From NCBI GenBank assembly GCA_026826555.1, contig JAKSZT010054573.1, positions 97,046-161,045 on the forward strand: DNA of 64,000 bases, given 5' to 3'. A program made the translations under genes and the position numbers. The notes under the pieces were generated by a model. The model saw only the letters and a program-made list of their open reading frames with translations. It did not search any database and was not told the origin of the DNA. The stretch comes from Tolypeutes matacus. Its lineage: Eukaryota > Chordata > Mammalia > Cingulata > Chlamyphoridae. Position 1 is the first letter of the stretch; each line of letters starts with the position of its first letter. This document shows positions 1-64,000 of the stretch, piece after piece.

Positions 1-696
1 CAAAATTCTAATTAAGTTTACTTCTTACAGAGCCGCCGCCTTATTAGTTATGCGGGGATTTCATCCAGTTCCAACCAGGGTGCCGGACCTGTCCTCCCTC
101 AAGCACAACAGAACAGCCAGAGAGGTTTACGTCCCGCCAGGCAGGGACTACTGCCCTAACCAGCAGGAAGCAGCTACAGAAGAATGACCATCGCCCTGAG
201 CGTCCCTTTAAGCATAAGGGCTTGACCTCTCTGAGGGGGGAGTTGAGGCAGGTACGTATAGTGAAAGGGGGAAGGCGGCTGGCCCGGCAGACAACGCGGC
301 CGGCAGACGGCGTGGCCGCGACACCCTGCCGAGACCTTGACCTCGCCCTTGAGGTCCCAGTTGGGACTGTTTCCAGGGCTCAGGGGAGTCCCCTGATATT
401 CCAAACAGGCCTCCACACTGGTCCTGGGTAACCCTACCCAAAGGGCCTCGCCATTGGTGGGGTAACCAGTAACAGCTGGCCCCCCCCCCCCTTTAGCATC
501 AGCAAGCGGAGGAATAACTGATAGCTTAAAAGGTGACCACACAAGCCAGATCTCACGCTCTCTGCCTAGAGGGGCCCGCCTCAAATCTTGGTGCATATTT
601 CTCCCCCATTTCTCAGCAAGCTCTGTTCTTTCCCCCCATTTCCCAGTAACTTCTTTTCACTGGCCTCACTGGCCTGTGAGCCGATACTGCACATCA

Positions 697-710
697 CCAG
701 CAGGGGGCAA
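697..710 (+). promoter_or_regulatory. Candidate CTCF site
   Basis: CCAGCAGGGGGCAA matches the CTCF core consensus (CCASYAGRKGGCRS) at all but the last position. Sequence match only; occupancy is unknown. Confidence 0.35.
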
Positions 711-795
711 CAGTGGCCCTATCATCTCTGCAAACAGCCTATTTGCATCTACCCTGGATATCAAAGAGCACGGACACCTGTAAGCGTATAACATG

Positions 796-960
796 TATTT
801 AACTTTTTATTCTGAAATACCCTCCAACTTAGGGGACAGCTACGAAAGCAGTGCAAATCCCATACAGAGGAAATCCCCAACCCCCAGACACTGAGATGCA
901 CCAGCTTCATCGCTCTGCTGCAGCTGCTGGATCACTCCGTCTATCCATCCACCCACGCAT
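796..960 (-). mobile_element. L1-type 3' end fragment (antisense)
   Basis: It begins with T-rich sequence followed by TATTCTGAAATAC and the CAGTGCAAATCCCATACAG motif. The same segment recurs, diverged, near 52340 and 61270. That is the pattern of an old L1 3' UTR in reverse orientation. The right boundary is approximate. Confidence 0.45.
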
Positions 961-1799
961 CACTCCACTTCTGCACACTGGTATATGCCATGCCCCTTGA
1001 ACACTCAGTGCTGCCAAGTGCATTTCCTAAGAACGAGGATATCTACGCACATGGCCACCTTAGGAACACTTATCAAGGTCAAGCGATTTCACACTGACAG
1101 GAAGTGTAGTCTAGACTCCAGTGTTCCATATCCCAGTACTGTGGTTTCGAGTGTTTCCTCCTCCCTTCCTGGATCCTGTCCAGGATCATGGATTGCATTT
1201 CATTTAGTTGCCCCCCCCGCATGGTGAGAAGATATACAAGCCAAGTTTCCCATCTCAGCCACTCCTGGGCACAGCACTCCCTGGGATGAAGCCCGCTCCC
1301 GGCTGTGGTGCCCTCACTCCCGGCCATTTCTAGCACTTCCCATTATGCACTAACTCCCCGGCCCGCTGCCCCCACCGCGGCAGCCTATACCCTGCCCACT
1401 TCCTGTCTCTACAACACTCTCCCTCATTACAGAGGACCCACATGCCCTAGGCTCCTTTCCAGGGTTTATCCATCCTGTAACCTAGGGTTCATAACGAAAC
1501 AGAGGAGGGGAGTACTGCTGCCAGCGGAACCTAGCCAAGGGGTACAGTCACCCTGATATCTCCCCACAAGTGAGGGCTAGAGCTAGCGTTTACATTTGAT
1601 CCTATTTACCCCTAATTTAAAGGGAAAGCTTTCTAAGTGAAAATATTTTTCCCTCAACATACTTACTGTAATATAACTGACATGCAGTGAATTGCACACA
1701 TTTAAAGTTTTTAATTTGACACAAAGTCAACACGTGTGTGTACCTATGAAAGCACCATCATAATCAAGATAACAAAGATTTTCCACCACCTCTTGGGGA

Positions 1800-1831
1800 A
1801 AAATACAATACAATACAATACAACATACTAC
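1800..1831 (+). repeat. (AATAC)n microsatellite
   Basis: Four to five tandem AATAC units, then a decayed unit. Confidence 0.8.
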
Positions 1832-1890
1832 ACTATGTAGCATTACAAAGGAAAGTCGTTATATTAACGTGGTTATAAAAAGTAAAAGCA

Positions 1891-2229
1891 GGGGAAGATG
1901 TGGTTCAAGCAACTGAGCACCTGCCTACCACACGGGTCCCGGGTTCGGTTCCTAATGCCTCCTAAAGAAGACGAGCAAGACAGCGAGCTGACGTGATGGG
2001 CAGGTGCAGTGAGCTGACACAACAAGATGATGTAACAAGAGACTCAAGGAAAACATAACGAGAGACACAACAAAGCAGGGAGCGGAGGTGGCTCAAGTGA
2101 TTGGGCACCTCCCTCCCTCATTGGAGGTTGCAGGTTTGGTGACTGGTGCCTCCTAAAAAAAAAGACCAGCACACAACAGGCAGACACAGCAAATGCAAAC
2201 AACGAGGGGCTGGGGAGAAATAAATAATA
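1891..2229 (+). mobile_element. DAS-type tRNA-derived SINE, dimeric
   Basis: Two tRNA-like heads follow one another (from 1891 and about 2077). Each has a GTGGCTCAAG-like A box region, followed by a CGGGTTCGGTTCC-like B box in the first and a decayed one in the second. CCTCCTAAA follows each head, with an AGACACAGC-rich body. More diverged than the monomers elsewhere in the window. Confidence 0.8.
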
Positions 2230-2949
2230 TTTACCAGTTTGTCATTTATTTGTCTTATATGTTGATACTTTGATAAACAGATATTATATTCAAGAATCAA
2301 TCTTTGTGACTTTTTCCTTTAACTTAGGAAGATCTTTTCCCCTGATCAGTTGATGAGCATCTACCTTCTAGACCCTCAGTTTACTAGCTTATTCTTTATT
2401 TGGAGTATGGTGAATAAGGCAGCTTGTATTTTCTCTAGACAGTAAACAAAGTATTTTCACATTAATTGTGCTTAACAATATGAAGAAAGGGAAAAGCCCG
2501 CCCTGACAACATGAAAGCAGCCTGGCACTCTCAGCTAGGCCTGGCGTTGCTAAGAGCTGGCCGTCGGCAGCTCACGAGGAGACTTTAGCGTCCTCTTGTT
2601 GGCCATGAACAATTTCACAGGGCACCAACATCACACAAGGCCACTCTGTAACCAGATAAAGTGAGAAAAAACAACAACCACCAAGCCTACTCTGTAATCT
2701 CGTCTGAGCACAGACAAAAACAAGGTCACTGGGCAAACTACAAAAATACCAACTGGCCCCTTCACTTGGCTGAGTGATTGCTGCTTCTTCACCAGCCTTA
2801 GTGGCTGTTTAGTTCCCTAGTTGCTAAAGAAAATCCCATACATGGGCTCTCCCCAGCTGTGTCAGCATGGCATCCAGGCTCCTCCCAGCTCCTAACTCCA
2901 AGATCTGAAGCCATGCAGGCAGGACTACACTGAGGCTGTGTGTTCATTT

Positions 2950-3468
2950 TTCAATCTATTGTTATTCGGTCAATTTTTATGAACTATTTTCAGGTCCATT
3001 AACCTTACTTCCTTAATCTCCAACCTGTTAAGCTTTGCCATTACACTTTTCATTTCCAACATTGTGCTTCTCAGGTCTCCAATTATTGCGCTTCACAGAT
3101 AGTGCATTTATTACAAGTTGAAGGTTTGTGGCAACTCTGCATCAAGCGAGACTATCAGCACCGTTTTCCAGCAGCGTGTATTCAGTTTGCACCTCTGAGC
3201 CACAGTATTTGAAGCCTTTTCATTAACATCCTATCTGTTAATACGTGGGATCTTTGATGGAAGCCTAACTTCTATATGCACTGGAAACCACAAAATGTGT
3301 GCGCCTTGCCTTCTGTGACATTCACTTCATTGCAGTGGTCTGGAACCAAACCCAGTGTCTCCAAGGTATGCCTGTAGTTTGCATTTCTCTGCCTGAGATT
3401 CTCCATCCTTATATCATTATGACCATATTTTCCTTTAGGTCCATGTACGTTTTTATAATACTGACTTT
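2950..3468 (-). mobile_element. Old L1 fragment (antisense), left part
   Basis: The segments 2950-3071 and 3377-3468 read as antisense L1 (for example TCTGCCTGAGATTCTCCATC, ATTATGACCATATTTTCC). They are separated by a Tigger1-type element, and the sequence resumes at 7035. Assigned from memory of mammalian L1 sequence. Confidence 0.55.
3072..3374 (+). mobile_element. Tigger1-type DNA transposon remnant
   Basis: The left end CAGGTCTCC..TTGCGCTTC and right end GGTATGCCTG are diverged Tigger1/pogo inverted ends. Inner sequence such as AAGTTGAAGGTTTGTGGCAA and CAGTGGTCTGGAACC fits that family. A TA follows the right end. It has a large internal deletion and no transposase frame. Confidence 0.75.
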
Positions 3469-4029
3469 AAAGTCTTTGCAGCAGAGGAAATATTACATAA
3501 AAATGAGTTTTTATGGCTAAGAGATTTCAAAGTGAGTTGGGAGGTCATTCCAGAGGTTACACTTATGCACGTCTTAGGAGGACCTCACTGACTGCCACAG
3601 TAAACAGTGTCTCAAGCAGGGGCTCTCCTGAGGGCTCTAGAGACATCTGGACACTAGAGGCAGGGCAGACAACCCCTGGAATTCGGCTCCCTGTCAGTGG
3701 GCCTTTCCTTGGAATGTACAATAACCTACTCCCCAATGTATCAGAGTTAGTCTCATTTATAATTTTTCTACACAAGGTTCTTCTGCCCCTTTTATTTGAA
3801 CCTGTAAATAGCACTACACCTGTTAAATATGTGTCCCAGACTTTAATCTTCCAGCTGTTCACATGCCGGGTGAGCCCTGAATCTCAGCAGAGCTGCAGCC
3901 AACACCTACTCTCCAGTTCATTGGACTCACCCAGGACAACTCACAAAAGGATAATGATGGACAATGCCCATCCCAAAAAAACAGAGAGTGTCTATAGCTG
4001 CAAGCAAGAGAATTCTATCCATCTGCTTG

Positions 4030-4473
4030 TGATGGTCAGGCTAATGTGTCAGCTCAGCCAGGTAATCGTGTCCAGGTGTTTGGTCCAGCAAGCACTGGGC
4101 TAATTGTAAGACAAGGACATTTATGGACTTTAGTCACCAGTGAGTTTACTGCATAGATGGCTGATTACATCTACATCAACCAAGGAGGTTGCCTTCCGGA
4201 ATGTGTTGCTTTATCCAATCAGCTGAATGCCTTAAAAGGGGAAGTGATTTCAGCATTCAGAGAATTTCCCAGCTTGTCTTTGGACAGCCAAAGTCTCCTG
4301 GAAACTCATCAAGGACCTTCACTGGACTTTCATCGGAGTCCCTGGTTTGCAGCCTGCCTGTGGAGCCTGGACTTATGCCTCCCTACTACTGTCACATGAG
4401 AGACTCTTATAAAATCTCATACTATTTATAGATATCTCCTGTTGACTCTGTTTCCCTAGAGAACCCTAATACA
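4030..4473 (+). mobile_element. ERVL/MaLR-type LTR
   Basis: It starts TGATGGTCAGGCTAATGTG and ends GAACCCTAATACA, just before a primer-binding-site-like TTTGGTACCGAAAAGTGGG, the usual start of an ERVL/MaLR internal region. It is degenerate and non-coding. Confidence 0.65.
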
Positions 4474-5934
4474 GAATTTGGTACCGAAAAGTGGGCAAGT
4501 GCTTTTGCATACCAAAATGCTGGAATGGTTTTATAAATGTGTAAGGGGTATTTTTTGAAGGAATTGTGAGATGCTTGATGGAAAAAGCCTAGATTGCTTT
4601 GCAGAGACTGTTGGTAACAATATGGAGCCTAAAGTTATTTTTGATAAGGCCTTAGAAGGAAATAATTGTGAGATGGATGCTAACGAGACTTTTTATGAGG
4701 CCTTAGAAGTACTTAGAAGTTAATGATGAAACTATTATTGGAAACTGGAGGAAAGGTGATCCGTGTTTTAAAGTTGCAGAGCACTTAGCAAGATTAACTC
4801 CTGGTGTTTTAAGGAAGGCAGAATTTGAAAATGGCAAGCCTAGGTATTTAGCTGAAGAACTCTCCAAAGTAAACTTGGAGAATGCGGCTTGGCTTCTCCT
4901 CGAAGCTCACAGCAAAATGCTAGATGAGCGAGAGAAGCTGAAGACTGAACTGTTGGGCACAAAGAAAACAGAAACTGATTCCAGAACTTTCAAGTCTCTG
5001 CAATTTAAGCCCCTGGACATAAGTGCCCCATTTGAGGACTTAACTAAGCTTGGAACTTGTAAATCAGGATTGAAGATACAGTTATCTCGGAAAGACTTGT
5101 GGAAAGTCTTACTGTCTGATGGCTTGGACCCCTCTTCCTGCATGCTAAGCCAAAAAGCTTTTTGAGAGAGCTATATGAACAAAAACCACTGTCAGCTTGG
5201 ACTAAAAGGGACATGGAAAGGAGAGACTGAAGGAGAAACAGCTTTAAGAAGAAAATCATGGAAGCTAAGATCTGGAATTAAGACATTGCCTTGGGTCAAG
5301 AGAGGAGCCCCACCCATGTGTGCAGAGAGGGTGAGTTTGCCCCAGCAGTTGAAGAGGGTAGAGCACATTCCTCAAGGATTAGGGAGGTTGAGGTCATCAC
5401 CCTATAGGTCTGAGAGGGGCGGGCCTGTCCCCCATGGATTAGTCCAGGTGGTCAACTTGTTGCTCTGAGAGGGTTGAGCCTGTATGCCAAAGGTTAGGGG
5501 GAATGTTGTCTTCACCTCACTGTACTAGGGGCGCTAAGACTCTAACCCAAAGATTGAGTAAGGTGTGGCAATCACCCCAACACTCTTGGAGGGTGAGGTC
5601 TAGAGCTTGGTTGACACCCAGAGGCTTGATGAGGGCAGAACCAAGAAAATGGCCATCAGGCAAGCCTGTGGAAAGGGTGGGTCCTTATGAGGCTCCAAGG
5701 AGAAGAAACCATTGTCTTAAAAATGACTTTGACATCTACTGAAGTATGTCCTGCAGGTTACCTGAACTGTAGAAGACACACGACTCATGTTTTCCCTCCC
5801 AATTTCTCCTCATGATAATGAAAAAGTTTATCCTTTGTCCATATGTGTATTGGAAGCAGATAAATGGTTTTATGTTTCAGGTCTATAGCAGACAGGACTT
5901 TGTCCCAAGACAAATTGCATTTCTTTAAACTGAC
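4474..5934 (+). mobile_element. ERVL/MaLR-type internal region, degenerate
   Basis: It follows the 4030-4473 LTR. There is a primer-binding-site-like start, then sequence with no intact gag or pol frame. Between about 5310 and 5650, short diverged units recur every 55-70 bases (GGATTAG, then G/A-rich GGTTGAGG, then TCACC). No protein is claimed. Confidence 0.5.
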
Positions 5935-6511
5935 TGTTTTAGCAGTTTGATATTATTGATGAATTCCAAAAATAAATATTGGATTGTTTGTAAAGTGGTC
6001 TTTTCCTCTGGGCGGATTAGAGTGTATTAGATTCAGAAGTTTTACATTTACTTGATTAAATAGTGATTAAGGCTTTGATTGGGCCATGTCAGTAGGACAC
6101 TGAATCCCTGCCCCTCGATGGGCAGGGACTCACAGAGAAACTGCAGCTCAGAGAAGGAAGCTTGGAATTTTAATGCTGGAGCCTGGGGGCAGTAAGCACA
6201 CAGAGAAGCTTAGTGGTAAGGAAGGAGAGCCTAAGGCCCCAGGAAAAGAGACTAGCCATTCGCCTGATAGTCTACAGCTGGCCTTGTGGAGATAAGCAAG
6301 CCCTGGGAAGAGAGGAACCCAGGAAGCCTGAACTCCTGGCAGATGTCAGCAGCCATCTTGCTCCAGCATGTGGCAACAAACTTTGGTGAGGGAAGTAACT
6401 TATGCTTTATGGCCTGGCAACTCTAAGCTTCTACCCCAAATAAATACCCTTTTATAAATGCCAAAAGATTTCTGGTAATTTGCATCAGCACCCCTTTGGC
6501 TGACTAATACA
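5935..6511 (+). mobile_element. LTR, family shared with 15931-16547 and 45846-46329
   Basis: It starts TGTTTTAGCAGTTTGATATT and ends TTTGGCTGACTAATACA, with CCAAATAAATACCCTTTTAT near the 3' end as a polyadenylation region. It aligns along its length with the copy at 15931-16547. It is a different family from the LTR at 4030, so it is not the partner LTR of that element. Confidence 0.7.
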
Positions 6512-7019
6512 ATGCCCCTTGGGATCTAAGCCCCCTCTAAATCCAAAGCAGAGTGGGCATCATCCTTTCCAAATCTTCAAGATTGAGGAATGAACAAACA
6601 TAAGGGGAGAATGCAAGCATGGACTAAAGTAGACTTATTTATTATTCTAGTAATGGAAGAACTTGTAACACTGATATAAAGGTAGTGGTCACCAGAGGTT
6701 CTGAGGGGAGAGGGAAGAGTAGGTGGAACATGGGGCATACCTGACCTAGCAATGACAGATATAGGCCAGTATACATTTTGTCAAAACCTATAAAATTATG
6801 CAGGGCAGAGTGTAAACCATAATGTAAACTATAGTCCATGGTTACTAGCAATGCTTCAGTATGTGTTCATCAATTTTAAAAAATGTACCACACTAATGAA
6901 TGATGATGTTAATGTGGGAAAGTGTGGGAGGGGGAAGGGGTGGAATATACGAAAATGCCCCCTATCTTCTATGTAACATTTATGCTATCTAAAGCTTCTT
7001 ATAAAAAAAAAAAAAAAAA
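6512..7019 (+). mobile_element. L1 3' UTR with poly(A)
   Basis: It contains GTAAACCATAATGTAAACTA, ATGTACCACACTAATGAATG and CTATGTAACATTTATGCTAT before an A run. The same kind of 3' end recurs at 13925-14159 and 57346-57470. Confidence 0.6.
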
Positions 7020-7034
7020 GGGCAGATAGAAAAA

Positions 7035-7245
7035 AAAGTCTTCGCAGCAAATTCCAACATCGGGTCACCTCAAGGCCAGCTTTATTGATTTTTTCCTCTT
7101 GATAAACTATAGTCACCTTTCTTGTTTCTTCACATATCTAGTAATTTTTTATTATGGCCTGGACATTGCATAGGTTACATTGGGAAAGTCTGAATCATGT
7201 CTTTTATTTCCTTTTCTTTTAAGACTGTTGAGACTTGTTCTGACA
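7035..7245 (-). mobile_element. Old L1 fragment (antisense), right part
   Basis: It continues the 2950-3468 piece (CAAATTCCAACATCGGGTCA, TAATTTTTTATTATGGCCTG) after the 3.5-kb insertion. Its first 15 bases are the right copy of the target duplication. Confidence 0.5.
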
Positions 7246-8406
7246 GAACCAAATCACCGCTTGCCGCCTTTCAATCCGGTCAAAGCATAGTTTTCTTCTT
7301 TGTTTGGGCTTGTCCTTAGAGCTAGGCTACGGTCCTTATTTTAGGGCAAGCTTCTTACTGTCAAGGCCTTGGGGTCTCATCAAACATCTGAGATACCCAG
7401 TGGAGGCTAAGGAGAGGCTAGAACCCCAATGCCTCCCAGCATGGCACAGTCAGTGCCCGCTCTTCACCGCTCAGTTCTCCAGTAGCCACTCAGCCAGGCC
7501 CCATGGAGTTGTGTCCTGTGCAGGTCAGAAACTGGCCAAGATCCCCAAACACCCCCATGCTGGTTTCTAAGGCCCCTCTTCTCCAAAACGTCTCAGTTGC
7601 TTCTTCTCCTGAACCCTGCTCTGCAAATTCCAGCTGTTTTAGCTGAACGCAAATCTTTGCCTCTGCTTGGGCTCCACCCATGTGTTTCCCTTCTCTCAAG
7701 TTTATTACATCCTGCTCTGCCTGCTGTCCAATGCCTGAAAGCAGCTGCCTCATGCATTTCATCCAAGTTTATAGATGCTTTTAGCAAGAGAGAAAGTCTG
7801 GTAACAGTTGTTCCATTGGGGCCTGAAGGAATCTGGATTTTATCCAACAGATACAAGTTTCGATTTTTTTTTTTTTCTATTGAGACATATGACTGATGAC
7901 ATTTATAAACATACATGCTTCCACAGGTTACCCATATTTTGGGAGATATGCTCTAGATAAGGCACACTGACTTATAAGAACTCTTTTAAATCCACCTACT
8001 TACTTGTCACCATTTATTAGAATGGATTACAAGTAGCCTTCAAATATTTTGCTAAGCCAGGCAGTAGCATAATCCTATCTTTTTTAGGAGAGTCACTGAA
8101 GGACTGAAGGCAGGACTAGATAAAAGGACTCTATGGATAAACATTCACGTACATCTGCAGACACAGACATAAGAGTAGGAAGTAGCATGCTATAATTTAT
8201 ATGCTAATGAAAAATACTGAAAAATACTCTTGAAACACTGCAATTGTAACAAGTTGGGCGGTGTAACCCTCCTTTGCTTGGTTGCTCAGCTTGAATTCAG
8301 CATCGCTGTCAGTTCCTACCCCTAATGTAATCCAGCCATGGAAGCTCCACCAGCCCAAGCTGCAAGGGGCTGGAGAATAACCAGTCTGCAGGCACGGTGC
8401 CTTCTA

Positions 8407-62807
<54,401 letters not shown>

Positions 62808-62861
62808 CTTAGCCTCACCTCCCAGCGATGAGGTCTTTACGAAGGAGGAGCCACCCTCTGT

Positions 62862-64000
62862 CTGAAAGGCTAGAGAGAAAGCGGAAAAGGAGTTGGAAAT
62901 ACTGCCTGTAGTTTTCACTGCATGCGTTTTTGAAACATGTGAAGAAAATAATGCACTTATTAAACATGGGATGGTAAGTCATATCTAATGAGTTTGTAAT
63001 TCTGTGACTATATAAGTTTTGCCATTATATATAAACACACACACGCAAAGTTACATGTTTCCAGAAAAAAGAGCTGGTGTATTTTAGACAGCTGGAACAT
63101 AATAGGAATAAACCACACAAACGAAGCAAATGAAGCAAAATGGAGGGGGAGGGGCACCAGAGAGTGAAAACAAACGACTGGCTTTTTACCCTATAAAAAC
63201 TTCGTGTGCTTTATGACTCCCTGTGTACTTGGTCACTAGCAGGCACGGGATTGTGGAGCGCACACCAACACTCAGCTGACTGGCTCCGAGGTCAAGAGCC
63301 TGGGAAAGGTGGCCGCGCAGCCCGGCCACGCTTGTTGTCCCGGACAACCTTGTCACGCGGAGGGCTTAAACGACACACCTAGGGTCGCTCTACCTGTGGG
63401 ACGGATGCAGGCTGCGGAGAGACACTGGGTGCGGAGCTAGAGAGCTGACATGCCAGCTTCACATCATCTCCATGAAGAGGCCAGGCCCTGGGGGGTGAAC
63501 AGGAGGGAGGGCAGGGGGACCCACAGCGCTCGTAACTTCCCAGCAGAACCGCCTGCACCGGCCCACAGAGGCTCCCAGGCCTGGGAAGGCGGGTGGAAAG
63601 CTGGGGGTGGGGGTGAGAAATGTGGGGGCCTCTGTCTGAGGCAGCCAAGAGGAGAGTCTGGTTTTCTTCAGAATGATCCTAGTAACACTCCCGAGCAAAC
63701 CGGCCCAAAAGAAACAGAAGGTCAACAACAAATGACACGCTTTTGTACGTGGACAAACCCAAACTCATTCCTCAAGTAAGAGCTATTTTTTTTTTCCCCC
63801 CAAAGATTCTACTTATCTATTCAGCCATCTCCCCCCTGCTGCCTGCGCTCGCTGGCGGGCCCGCCCTCACCAGGAGGCCCCGGGTTCGGTTCCCGGGGCC
63901 TCCCACATGGCAAACGGGAGCCCCACTGATTGAGCCACAGCCGCCTCCCCTAAGTAAGAACTATTTGTTCCCAAGGGCAGTAGCCCAGAAGGGCCCTGAC
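62862..64000 (-). other. Sequence upstream of TBL1X exon A
   Basis: It begins with the C/T-rich acceptor tract of exon A. 62900-63170 is AT-rich with a short (AC) run at 63034. 63170-63785 is GC-rich, with no element recognised. A SINE occupies 63789-63951. I see no upstream exon with certainty. Confidence 0.6.
63789..63951 (-). mobile_element. DAS-III-type SINE with inverted B box loop
   Basis: Reverse-oriented copy with target duplications AAGTAAGAGCTATTT at 63774-63788 and AAGTAAGAACTATTT at 63952-63966. It lacks about 24 bases of the body (between GCTCGCTGG and GCGGGCC). Arms 63873-63884 and 63892-63903 are perfect inverted repeats, but the loop 63885-63891 reads TTCGGTT, the reverse complement of the loop in the other reverse-oriented copies. 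Confidence 0.9.

Larger units (their letters stand above)
3484..7034 (+). mobile_element. 3.5-kb retroposed insertion with 15-bp target duplication
   Basis: AAAGTCTTTGCAGCA at 3469-3483 and AAAGTCTTCGCAGCA at 7035-7049 match at 14 of 15 bases and flank the block. The right end has an A run (7002-7019) after an L1-like 3' UTR (about 6512-7000), as expected for target-primed retroposition. The middle (4030-6511) is LTR-retrotransposon sequence that must have inserted later. The outer L1 piece (left end 3468) resumes directly at 7050. Confidence 0.65.

Overview
The window is mammalian genomic DNA holding a partial protein-coding gene on the minus strand, TBL1X (transducin beta-like 1, X-linked). 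It is a subunit of the NCoR/SMRT-HDAC3 corepressor complex. Nine coding exons can be placed to the base. They run from the start methionine near 62807 down to the exon ending at 8482, all with GT-AG introns and a continuous reading frame of 359 codons. The last third of the protein (the remaining WD40 repeats and the stop) lies beyond the low-coordinate edge. I saw no further exon between 1 and 8481. Upstream, the first coding exon stays open above the start Met in a stretch resembling the longer TBL1X isoform; the exons before it lie beyond 64000.

The organism is most probably a xenarthran, likely an armadillo. The young SINEs are tRNA-derived elements of the DAS-III type: a tRNA-like head with the B box GGTTCGGTTCC, a GC-rich hairpin around it, a short body and an A-rich tail. 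Several have intact target-site duplications. No other gene is convincing. The longer open frames lie antisense to exons, inside simple repeats or in GC-rich introns.

Layout from high to low coordinates: 62.86-64.0 kb is sequence upstream of exon A, ending in a SINE with an inverted loop. Exon A (62.8 kb) is followed by a 30-kb intron holding L1 pieces, LTRs, a CA-rich minisatellite at 43.9-44.4 kb and GC-rich unique stretches. Exon B (32.4 kb) and exon C (29.6 kb) encode the end of LisH, the F-box-like region and an Ala-rich linker. A 5-kb intron carries a (GAAGAG)n-type polypurine tract of about 470 bases. Exons D to G are clustered at 22.6-24.4 kb with short GC-rich introns, one of them 114 bases, in frame and free of stops. 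Exon H (19.4 kb, only 61 bases) and exon I (8.5 kb) encode WD repeats 3 to 5. The 10.8-kb intron between H and I holds a nested L1/SINE/solo-LTR block and a CpG-dense patch. The last 8.5 kb holds a 3.5-kb retroposed insertion that was later invaded by LTR elements.

The main points for a second look are the SINE whose hairpin loop has been flipped exactly, the frame-preserving short intron in the WD40 region, the polypurine tract, the minisatellites, and the possibility that GC-rich, minisatellite-bearing introns reflect pseudoautosomal location. I found no sign of a new multigene system. Repeat family names are from recognition, not from a library search.
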